From contig JAJYRT010000001.1 of NCBI GenBank assembly GCA_021793945.1, forward strand, positions 1-40,356: a DNA stretch of 40,356 nt, given 5' to 3'. The notes below the pieces were generated by a model, which was given only the letters and a program-made list of their open reading frames with translations, ran no database searches and was not told the DNA's origin. Position numbers and translations under genes: made by a program. Source of the stretch: Thermoplasmata archaeon. Lineage in GTDB: Archaea > Thermoplasmatota > Thermoplasmata > Thermoplasmatales > Thermoplasmataceae. Positions 8,387 through 15,222 of the stretch are shown here, one piece after another. Within the stretch, counting starts at the first letter, position 1, and each line of letters starts with the position of its first letter.

Positions 8387-8533
8387 GCAGGAATAAATTC
8401 CGCTGTTGTGGAAGGACTGAAAAACAAGATCCGTAGTGCATTCAAAAGGTTATATGGCTACAAGGCCCGGAAATACCAGGACACGATCATATATCTGGTG
8501 GCAGAGGGACTCAAGTTACCCTCACAATGTTAA
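8387..8533 (+). pseudogene. Transposase remnant, C-terminal end
   Basis: 48 codons read as a transposase tail: NSAVVEGLKNKIRSAFKRLYGYKA and onward, ending at a TAA. The pattern N-x-x-V-E-G-x-N/K-N-K-I with a following basic helix and Y-G-Y/F is the C-terminal end of ISL3-like DDE transposases. The reading frame upstream is broken by a stop at 8357-8359, and the sequence just before (MLEFG in another frame) suggests a frameshift. No start, inverted repeats or target duplication were recognised. Assignment to ISL3 is from memory of the motif. Confidence 0.55.
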
Positions 8534-8594
8534 AGAGTTCCATATTTATTTATAACGCCTCCGGTAAATATGTGAATGGAGTTCAGGTAGCAAG

Positions 8595-8946
8595 GAAAAA
8601 CCTGAAACCATAAATGGAAATGTAACGCGGCTATTCGGGGAAAGAGGCTATGATTCAAAGGGCATATTAAACGCATTTGGATCTCTGGTTATTATCCTCC
8701 CAAAAGATAATGTATCATCCCAGTAGCGGTATAGACATCTGATACTTGAACGATCAGTTCGAGCATAGAAAAAACTGATATGGGATAGAAGGAACATACG
8801 CAGTACTGAAAGAATGTGCTTGAGGTTCAGGATCAAAACGGAAAGGAAAATTGAGTAACATGATAAAGGCCATGTCGCTGGAATTCCCGTTAATCCAATA
8901 CGAGTGTTCTTCTAACCATTTAGTTGCAGAAAAAAGGCATACCTGA
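8595..8946 (+). pseudogene. Second, different transposase remnant (IS4/IS5-like)
   Basis: The frame from about 8628 reads FGERGYDSKGILNAFG, then VIILPKDN, then two in-frame stops. G-D/E-R-G-Y-D-S is the region of the second catalytic Asp in IS4/IS5-type transposases. Another frame from about 8776 reads YGIEGTYAVLKE and, after a stop, KRKGKLSNMIKAMSL, like the C-terminal Glu-containing domain. Several stops and at least one frameshift show an old inactive copy. It ends 2 nt from the stop of the convergent MFS gene. Together with the remnant at 8387-8533 it fills the gene-free stretch 8208-8947, where I see nothing else. Confidence 0.45.
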
Positions 8947-8947
8947 C

Positions 8948-10093
8948 TCACAGGCCGGTTTTGTGGTATCTGCCGAAGAACATAAGGTCGTACAGTATCT
9001 TCGATCCGCCAGCGACTATGAACAGGAGTGGAGGATAGAATTCCAGTATTGCACCGCCTATGGCCGGCCCAGGAATCTGGAAGAAATTCCTCACCATTAC
9101 GAACCTCGCGTTGGATTGAATTCTCTGCTCCTGTGGTATGAGGGTGTTGGTGAAACTGTCTCTAGCTGGCACGTCCATCTGGCTTGTAGTCTGGCGTAGA
9201 TAGAGGAAGATCTGGCCTATGGCGAATGAATGGACCAGGGGAATCAGCACCAGAAATACGTTGCTGACCAGGTGTGTGTATACCATGGTTCTCACAAGAC
9301 CCATCCTGTTGGAGATAACCGATGAAAGAATGATTGAAATTGCAGTTACAATGTTAACGATGACAAATATGAAGCCTATCTGTGTGAGTGTCGCAGAATA
9401 TACAAGCTTGAACCATAATGTAATCATCGACGTGACTACGAGCCCGCCGCCCAGTGAATCTATAGAAAATAAAGCAGAAAGGATTGGAACATCCCTGTTT
9501 TTCAGCTTCTGCCTGTGTTCCGCTTTCGCTTTCCGGGTATCCATGGGAATGGACAATAATCCGTATGATACGAACTGCATGAGAGAAAGGAAGAAGCAGA
9601 TTTCATAGAATGCCTGTATATTGGAAGCATAAAGGAAGAAAATTGAAGCTGATGCGATGGCTGCTGATGCATAGGACCCGAAATTATAGAGAGAGAACGC
9701 GAAATTCTTGCTTCTCCTTTCATTCTCATTCACGCTGATGGAGAATTGCTCTATGGCCTGGTTGTGCGTGAAGTCACGTCCTGAAAGCGGGATTCCACCC
9801 AGGACTATGGCAATTATGTAAAGTGCTATTCCATGGTATACGAAAAGGAGGAACAGGGAGGCTGAAAAAAGCAGGCTCAGAATCATGAGCTTCCGTCTCT
9901 CTCCCAGGGCCAGCCTGGAGAACCCATAGACAAAAGCAGTTGACGAGATTCCGCTAACCATTATCACAAGGGCGATATAAACCGGGGAAATGCCCATGTC
10001 CGAGAGATAGTACGGCGCAGTGAGCGCGAGGATGGAGAAAATAAACGTCCTTACAGTCCGGTTGAGCGAGAGCATCCAGGTGGCAGTCTTCAT
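8948..10093 (-). CDS. Major facilitator superfamily transporter
   Basis: About 381 residues with roughly 12 hydrophobic segments and short loops. The motif MDVPARDSF in the second half matches the D-V-P-x-R stretch common in drug-efflux-type MFS proteins, and RRSKNFAFSLYNFGSY sits at the helix 5 entry. Substrate unknown. Longer reading frames start at a TTG at 10171 and an ATG at 10144. I prefer ATG 10093 because a TATA-like element (10114-10123) lies 25 nt before it and the protein then begins directly before the first helix. It is divergent from the XPB gene and unlike the MFS at 6428 in sequence. Confidence 0.85.
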   Translation of the reverse strand: MKTATWMLSLNRTVRTFIFSILALTAPYYLSDMGISPVYIALVIMVSGISSTAFVYGFSRLALGERRKLMILSLLFSASLFLLFVYHGIALYIIAIVLGGIPLSGRDFTHNQAIEQFSISVNENERRSKNFAFSLYNFGSYASAAIASASIFFLYASNIQAFYEICFFLSLMQFVSYGLLSIPMDTRKAKAEHRQKLKNRDVPILSALFSIDSLGGGLVVTSMITLWFKLVYSATLTQIGFIFVIVNIVTAISIILSSVISNRMGLVRTMVYTHLVSNVFLVLIPLVHSFAIGQIFLYLRQTTSQMDVPARDSFTNTLIPQEQRIQSNARFVMVRNFFQIPGPAIGGAILEFYPPLLFIVAGGSKILYDLMFFGRYHKTGL

Positions 10094-10219
10094 TACCACG
10101 TTAACAGACAAACGTATTAAAAATGCACCTGCCACGTCACTCATAACTCGTTTGAATGGGAATTCCAACAATCTGGTATAATTTTATTAATTGATTTTCA
10201 ATATGACTCGAGGCTCAAC

Positions 10220-11557
10220 ATGATCCTGAAATTCTCCAGCGGGAAAGTCATTGTCTCAGGGAACGACCAACCCGCCGACGCAAGGGGTGGCTATGGTGGG
10301 GCTCCCCCTTCGGTGCCAGGCTACATGTATTCCGATCTGAAAAAAAAGTATCCGGAAGCCGTCGACAATGTGTTTCTTGGCGATCCTCACCTTAACCTCA
10401 AAATGAAGGATATCCTTAGGCCATACCAGCTTGAGTCAATAGACCAGTGGGAGAAGAATGCGTGCAGGGGGATCATCGTACTCCCGACGGCAGCGGGGAA
10501 AACACACATAGGCATGGAAGCAATCTCCAGGCTTTCCACGACCACAATAATAATCGCCCCGACACTGGAGCTGATCTCGCAATGGAGAACAAAACTGTCC
10601 GAGGTATTCGAAACCGAAATAGGGCAGATAGGGGGCGGGATTAAGGAGATAAGGGACATAACTGTCTGCACCTACGACTCGGCATACCTGATGGCAGACA
10701 CTCTTGGCAACAGGTTCAGGTTCCTGCTGATTGATGAGGTTCACCATCTGGCATCGGAACAGTTCAGGCAGATTGCGGTCAAGTTTGCATCTCCATTCAG
10801 GATGGGGCTGACTGCAACATACGAGAGAACAGACAGGCTCCATGAAACCCTGGAAGACGTGATGGGCGGCAAGATATTCGAACTGGGATACGAGGAGCTG
10901 AGCGAATACATAGCGGATTACAGGATAGTTAGGATACCCGTCAGTCTCACGCCGGAGGAAATCGAGGAGTATGAGAAAAACAGGGAAATTTTTGTGTCAT
11001 ACCTGAGGAGCCACAGCGTAAAGCTCGCTGGCCCATGGGATTTTGAGAAATTCATAATGCGTTCATGGTCTCACGAGGGGAGGGAGGCACTTAACGCCTG
11101 GAGAAAGGCAAGGGAGATAGCATTCAACTCGAGGGTAAAGATAGATGTTGTGAGATACGTTATGGGAAAACATCCTCAGGAAAAGATGCTCATCTTCTCC
11201 GAGGATACAAACACCGCCTATATGATGTCAAGGGAATTCCTGATACCAGCCCTCACCTATCTTACCTCCGCGAAGGAGAGGAAGCGGTACCTGGAGATGT
11301 TCCGTGACGGTGAGATCAATGCAATCGCCGCCTCAAGGATCCTTGACGAGGGAGTTGACGTCCCGGATGCTTCGGTGGCAGTTGTTCTCAGCGGATCTGG
11401 GAGCACCAGGCAGTTCAGGCAGAGACTTGGTAGAATCCTGCGTCCCGGAGATTCGAAGAAAAGCACACTGTATGAGGTAGTGGCCAGGGGGACCTCGGAA
11501 TTTGGCACTTCAAAGAGGAGGCGAAAGGGTGTTCCCGACAGAACTGATGTTGCTTAA
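10220..11557 (+). CDS. xpb: XPB-family DNA helicase (SF2)
   Basis: A 445-residue ATP-dependent 3'-5' helicase/translocase. The N-terminal damage-recognition-like region (1-62) is followed by the Q-motif-like LRPYQLESI, Walker A PTAAGKT at 89-95, DEVHH at 172-176, LTATYER (motif III region), and helicase domain 2 with LIFSEDTN and the motif VI stretch RQFRQRLGRILRPG. A thumb-like insertion lies between the two RecA domains. Archaeal XPB works with the nuclease Bax1, whose gene follows and overlaps by 29 nt. The pair is proposed to act in nucleotide excision-like repair. The C-terminal end is basic (SKRRRKG). Confidence 0.93.
   Translation: MILKFSSGKVIVSGNDQPADARGGYGGAPPSVPGYMYSDLKKKYPEAVDNVFLGDPHLNLKMKDILRPYQLESIDQWEKNACRGIIVLPTAAGKTHIGMEAISRLSTTTIIIAPTLELISQWRTKLSEVFETEIGQIGGGIKEIRDITVCTYDSAYLMADTLGNRFRFLLIDEVHHLASEQFRQIAVKFASPFRMGLTATYERTDRLHETLEDVMGGKIFELGYEELSEYIADYRIVRIPVSLTPEEIEEYEKNREIFVSYLRSHSVKLAGPWDFEKFIMRSWSHEGREALNAWRKAREIAFNSRVKIDVVRYVMGKHPQEKMLIFSEDTNTAYMMSREFLIPALTYLTSAKERKRYLEMFRDGEINAIAASRILDEGVDVPDASVAVVLSGSGSTRQFRQRLGRILRPGDSKKSTLYEVVARGTSEFGTSKRRRKGVPDRTDVA
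11516..11521 (+). promoter_or_regulatory. Shine-Dalgarno that sets a GTG start for bax1
   Basis: AGGAGG lies inside the end of the XPB gene, 7 nt before GTG 11529. This spacing is ideal, and the resulting N-terminus (FPTELMLLKRRKNG) lines up with the usual Bax1/DUF790 start. It rules out an earlier TTG at 11502. Confidence 0.75.
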
Positions 11558-12866
11558 GCGGAGGAAGAACGGACTCGTGTTCCCAGTTTTCCTCACCAGG
11601 GAAAATATCCAGTACTGCACCGACGTCATTTCCATTTTTCAGTCCGGCATCGGGAAGACTTCCGGCGAGATCGACAAGGAGATCAGGGGACTGGAGTCGA
11701 GGTCGGAGAACCACAAGATAGTCCGGGCTCTTGCGCTTTTGATTATGAGGAAGTCATCCTTTGTGCCACCCTCCCTGGTTCCCGCGCCGGAAATCAGGGA
11801 TTATCTCTTCAGGAAGGCCAGGTTCCCGGCCTACCGCCCTGAGGAGAGGGAAGCTATCCTGAGGGATGCTGCAGCACACTTCGGCGTGACTCCAGCAGAG
11901 ATCGTGGCAGGAATGTACGGGGACAAGGAGACGGAGCAGGTCATGGAATCATTTTACAGGGTGGACGAGGATAGCCTTGCCAAAGAGTTCAATTTTGAAA
12001 TGCTCGAGACATTAATTTCAAAATCAACCACCATTTCCGTCAGGAATATTGCTGAATGGCATGAACTGTCAACCCGGGCCAGGCTCGCTGGGCTTGGCGT
12101 GGAAATAATATTCGAAGGCGGGTCAGTCAGAGAGATAAGGATTGGGCTGCCTGTCGCTATGCGCAGGAACAGGAGCACTGGCTATAGTCCGTTTTCAGAA
12201 ATCCTGAAGTTTGTAATTTCAAGACCGACATGGTCCATTGAAGCGCAGGTATCGGTTGAAAACAAATCATGGGGAAGGATGGATTCTCTACTTTTGCAGC
12301 TGAACGAAAGCGCATCATTTTACCTTCCCGGAAATCTCAAGCCGCAGGATATCCCGGTTCCGCAGTGGGCATCTATTTCTCGAGAACCAGTTAATGCTGG
12401 AGGAAAGCAGTTTTTTCCATGTTTCGAGACCAGTATCACCGGAAAGCCAGTCCAAATATTCATTTCAGGGGAAGCAACGGCCCAGCATGATGCTGTAATG
12501 TTTAGCGATCTTGAAAAGATCGGGATTGAATTTGTCATGGTATCGATGAACTCCACCGGCCACCCACATGCGGTCAGGTGGGTAGACTTCAAGGGCTCCA
12601 TGGACTGGGACAGGCTGAGGGAATACATTACCAGCCCGGAGAAGGGCAGAAAACATGCGGAGACAAAGGCAAGATCCACGAAGCTCGAGGATGAGGTCGA
12701 TCCCAGAACAATAGAAGAGCTGAAGGAGAACATTGATAAACTGTACCCGGACTCTGGCAGGATAATTGATTATATTGAGTCAAGAGGGCTTGTGGCGAAC
12801 CGTGTACTGAGCGCGCTCGGATACAGGGTGAAATGGAAGGGGCTTGACATGATCGTGATCAGGTAA
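11529..12866 (+). CDS. bax1: Bax1, XPB-associated endonuclease family (DUF790)
   Basis: About 445 residues. In Thermoplasma acidophilum Bax1 binds XPB and cuts structured DNA. The N-terminus (FPTELMLLKRRKNGLVFPVFL) matches the family start. With the GTG start, Glu124 and Asp132 fall at positions I recall as important for nuclease activity in T. acidophilum. In the C-terminal half, where DUF790 proteins usually have P-D-F followed by E-I/V-x-G-F-W-T, this protein has PCF (297-299) and FISGEAT (311-317), so two acidic residues are replaced. The tail at 375-430 is charged. It is translationally coupled to XPB. Family call is firm; catalytic status is open. Confidence 0.9.
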   Translation: MFPTELMLLKRRKNGLVFPVFLTRENIQYCTDVISIFQSGIGKTSGEIDKEIRGLESRSENHKIVRALALLIMRKSSFVPPSLVPAPEIRDYLFRKARFPAYRPEEREAILRDAAAHFGVTPAEIVAGMYGDKETEQVMESFYRVDEDSLAKEFNFEMLETLISKSTTISVRNIAEWHELSTRARLAGLGVEIIFEGGSVREIRIGLPVAMRRNRSTGYSPFSEILKFVISRPTWSIEAQVSVENKSWGRMDSLLLQLNESASFYLPGNLKPQDIPVPQWASISREPVNAGGKQFFPCFETSITGKPVQIFISGEATAQHDAVMFSDLEKIGIEFVMVSMNSTGHPHAVRWVDFKGSMDWDRLREYITSPEKGRKHAETKARSTKLEDEVDPRTIEELKENIDKLYPDSGRIIDYIESRGLVANRVLSALGYRVKWKGLDMIVIR

Positions 12867-12900
12867 CCTCATTTCTCAAAGGATTCTGCAACAGTAAAGA

Positions 12901-12908
12901 TTTATTAG
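12901..12908 (+). promoter_or_regulatory. TATA box for the TIR gene
   Basis: TTTATTAG is centred 26 nt before GTG 12930, giving a leaderless mRNA with a GTG start and separating this gene from the XPB-bax1 unit upstream. Confidence 0.5.
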
Positions 12909-12929
12909 GCACCAAATATACTATATGGC

Positions 12930-13628
12930 GTGGTCGATAAAAGCCCCAGTGACAATTCACAGGAAAGGGTCAGGGTATTCATCTCGAATTCATACCTTGA
13001 CAGGTCAATGGCCACGAAGATAAGGAACCGGCTGGGTGAATACGGAATTAGCGTATATATCGCCCACAATGAACGCGAGGTTTCACCCCTTATCAGGGAG
13101 AAGATTCTTGAGAACATAACCTCCACTGCAGTCTTTATCCCGCTCCTGACAAAGAATTTTTTTACATCCGAATGGACGATGCAGGAATGCGGAGCAGCGG
13201 TTGCCCTTGCAAAACTGATCGTGCCCATTTCCATCGAGGCTGATCCCGTGGGCTATCTTTCCAAATACACCAGCATCAAGCCGGTCAGGGAGCCGGATGG
13301 TTCCATAAATTCCGAAGCTCTTTGCAACGAGACCCTAAAGTTGCTGTACATTAAGGGGATAATAGTGACCGCCGATGTCATCAGGGGGTTCACGAACGCC
13401 ATGACCTTCACGGAAGCAAATTATGCAGCGGAGTTCCTGAAGGATGTGGATGAAACCGACGGGATCTCAATCGAAGATGCCACGAGGCTTTTCACCGCCT
13501 CCATGGATAACTTGATACTCAAGGGAAGCTTCAAGGCTTCAAAAATACTTGCCGACATACTGGAAAAGTACAAGGGAAGCCTTTCCCGGGAAACCATGGA
13601 GCAATTGTCCCAGAGAAAAATACTCTGA
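12930..13628 (+). CDS. TIR-domain protein with unknown C-terminal region
   Basis: A 232-residue soluble protein. Residues 14-115 form a TIR domain: first strand RVFISNS, helix RSMATKIRNRLGEYG, the BB-loop region ISVYIAHNERE (40-50), strand AVFIPLLTKNF, and W82-x3-E86 in SEWTMQEC, the position of the catalytic glutamate in NAD-cleaving TIR enzymes. The C-terminal 100 residues are mostly helical and I do not recognise them. Many prokaryotic TIR proteins cleave NAD or make cyclic ADP-ribose signals in anti-phage defence, but no ThsA, CBASS or pAgo partner is adjacent, so a defence role is inference. The start is a GTG set by the TATA spacing. Confidence 0.8.
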   Translation: MVDKSPSDNSQERVRVFISNSYLDRSMATKIRNRLGEYGISVYIAHNEREVSPLIREKILENITSTAVFIPLLTKNFFTSEWTMQECGAAVALAKLIVPISIEADPVGYLSKYTSIKPVREPDGSINSEALCNETLKLLYIKGIIVTADVIRGFTNAMTFTEANYAAEFLKDVDETDGISIEDATRLFTASMDNLILKGSFKASKILADILEKYKGSLSRETMEQLSQRKIL

Positions 13629-13717
13629 TTGTGCCTGCAGTTATGCCCGTTAATCTGTATGGAAATACAGGACAGAAAAGTTAAATAATGTGATTGTAAA
13701 TAGTATTATCGGTCATA

Positions 13718-13858
13718 ATGGGCAAGAGAAGATTTGGCAAAGATGACCTGGAAGAAGTAGCCAGCTACGACGAACTTGAGAAGACCATTTTTGGAGACGA
13801 GGAGAATAGGAGAAAGAGAAGTTCAGGGAACAATTCTCGTGCGATCCCTAGGAAATAG
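13718..13858 (+). CDS. Small basic/acidic protein, 46 residues, function unknown
   Basis: Reads MGKRRFGKDDLEEV at the start and is highly charged: a basic N-terminus, an acidic centre (YDELEKTIFGDEE) and a basic end (NRRKRSSG). It has no hydrophobic segment. A TATA-like TTAAATAAT at 13681-13689 lies about 34 nt upstream, so transcription is plausible. The last 36 nt overlap the end of the convergent AspRS gene. Such composition fits a nucleic-acid or ribosome-associated small protein, but I do not recognise the family. Confidence is limited by length; conservation in relatives would settle it. Confidence 0.5.
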   Translation: MGKRRFGKDDLEEVASYDELEKTIFGDEENRRKRSSGNNSRAIPRK

Positions 13859-15112
13859 GGTTGCTTCCCTGATATTCTGAAGGTTGCAAAGAATCATAAC
13901 GAGCCTTTCAAGCCCCAGGCCGAATCCGGCATGTGGCGGCATTCCATAACGGAAAGCCTTTATGTAGAAGTCGAAATCCTCTGGATTCAAGCCCTTGCTT
14001 AAAAATCTTTTAGTCAGGAGTTCCGGGTCATGAACCCTCTGGGCTCCTGAGGTAATCTCTTTTTCATTATACTGGAGGTCAAATGAATTGGATATTTCTG
14101 GGTCTTCAGCTGATGGCATTGTGTAGAACGCCCTCAATGATGACGGCCACCCGGTAATGAAGTAAAAACCCCTGTATTGAGATCCAATCTCCCTGAGCTG
14201 TTCAGGCGAGAAATCCTCGCCGAAGTTGACGTCAACTCCCCTGGTCTTCAGGAACGCAATGCATTCCCTGTAGCTTATCCTCGGGAAGGGTACCTCCGGG
14301 ATTTCCATCTTTATTCCGGATGAAGCGATTTCCGGGCCGAGTTCATCAAGGGTCATTTCTATTCCCGCCTTTATGGAGTTTTCAAGCATGCGCATGGCAT
14401 CGCGGTGATCCGCGAAGCTCATTTCAATGTCCACTGAGGTGAATTCGTTGAGGTGCCTGACCGTGTTGTGCTGTTCAGCCCTGAAGGCCGGTCCAACCTC
14501 GAACACCCTGTCCAGGCCGGCGGACATCATTATTTCCTTGTAAAGCTGCGGGGACTGGTTGAGGTACGCCTCCTTCTCAAAATACCTGACTCCGAAAAGA
14601 TCTGCTCCACCCTCCGTGGCCGCCGCGACTATCTTCGGGGTGTGTATCTCTACAAAGTTCATGGAGTGGAAGAATTTCCTCATTCCCCAGAGCATGCTGC
14701 TCTCTATCCTGAATACAAGGGCATTTTCCTTCTTCCTGAGGTCGAGGAACCTGTTGTTCAGCCTGGTCTCAAAGTCAGCAGATACGGGGTCGGTGATTCC
14801 AAGGGGAAGCGGTTTTTCAGCCCTGTTGAGTATGACCAGCCTGCTGGCAACAATCTCCCTGTTGCTGGTGCTCTTGGTCTTCTCCGGTATAACTCCGGTT
14901 ACGCATATGACGGACTCCCTCTCCAATTCCCTGACTTCATTGATGTTTGAGATGTTTTCCGGTTTCAGCGTAACCTGCACTGTCCCGGTGTTATCCCTCA
15001 AGACTATGAACACGATGTTTTTCAGTGCCCTAATTTCCTGTATCCATCCGCAGACATTGATTTCTGAGTTCACGGCGGCGTCCTGAACCTTGGCGAGGTA
15101 CGTCCTTTCCAT
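13823..15112 (-). CDS. aspS: Aspartyl-tRNA synthetase, archaeal type
   Basis: A 429-residue class IIb synthetase. The N-terminal OB fold (1-105) binds the anticodon. The catalytic core has motif 2 in FRAEQHNTVRHLNEFTSVD and motif 3 in GFGLGLERLVM, with the closing segment TLFPRDRTRIVP typical of archaeal and eukaryotic AspRS. In the anticodon domain the residue after GWI is Gln (Q25). In studied archaeal AspRS, Trp here goes with strict Asp-tRNA recognition, and His or Gln with relaxed enzymes that also charge tRNA-Asn; so this may be non-discriminating. A TATA element at 15135-15142 lies 26 nt before the ATG. Confidence 0.95.
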   Translation of the reverse strand: MERTYLAKVQDAAVNSEINVCGWIQEIRALKNIVFIVLRDNTGTVQVTLKPENISNINEVRELERESVICVTGVIPEKTKSTSNREIVASRLVILNRAEKPLPLGITDPVSADFETRLNNRFLDLRKKENALVFRIESSMLWGMRKFFHSMNFVEIHTPKIVAAATEGGADLFGVRYFEKEAYLNQSPQLYKEIMMSAGLDRVFEVGPAFRAEQHNTVRHLNEFTSVDIEMSFADHRDAMRMLENSIKAGIEMTLDELGPEIASSGIKMEIPEVPFPRISYRECIAFLKTRGVDVNFGEDFSPEQLREIGSQYRGFYFITGWPSSLRAFYTMPSAEDPEISNSFDLQYNEKEITSGAQRVHDPELLTKRFLSKGLNPEDFDFYIKAFRYGMPPHAGFGLGLERLVMILCNLQNIREATLFPRDRTRIVP

Positions 15113-15134
15113 GAAACGGTTAGGTCATATGCAC

Positions 15135-15142
15135 ATATAAAA
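15135..15142 (-). promoter_or_regulatory. TATA box for aspS
   Basis: ATATAAAA on the plus strand is centred 26 nt from the aspS ATG at 15112, so the transcript should be essentially leaderless. Confidence 0.5.
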
Positions 15143-15192
15143 AATAGCCATAGTGACCGAGGGGAAAAGCGTATCACAATGAAGGTTAAATC

Positions 15193-15200
15193 CTTATAAT
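15193..15200 (+). promoter_or_regulatory. TATA box for the NfeD-type gene
   Basis: CTTATAAT is centred 26 nt before ATG 15223. It argues against an in-frame TTG at 15211 and fits a leaderless start immediately before the signal peptide. Confidence 0.5.
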
Positions 15201-15222
15201 CCCTTTCAGATTGTGTGATAGC

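Noticed and set aside
11502..11528. TTG start for bax1
   Set aside because: No Shine-Dalgarno precedes it. The GTG at 11529 has AGGAGG 7 nt upstream and matches the family N-terminus.
12930..13628. Thoeris or CBASS operon
   Set aside because: No ThsA, cyclase, SAVED or other partner gene is adjacent. Neighbours are DNA repair and tRNA-charging genes, so only a stand-alone TIR protein is claimed.
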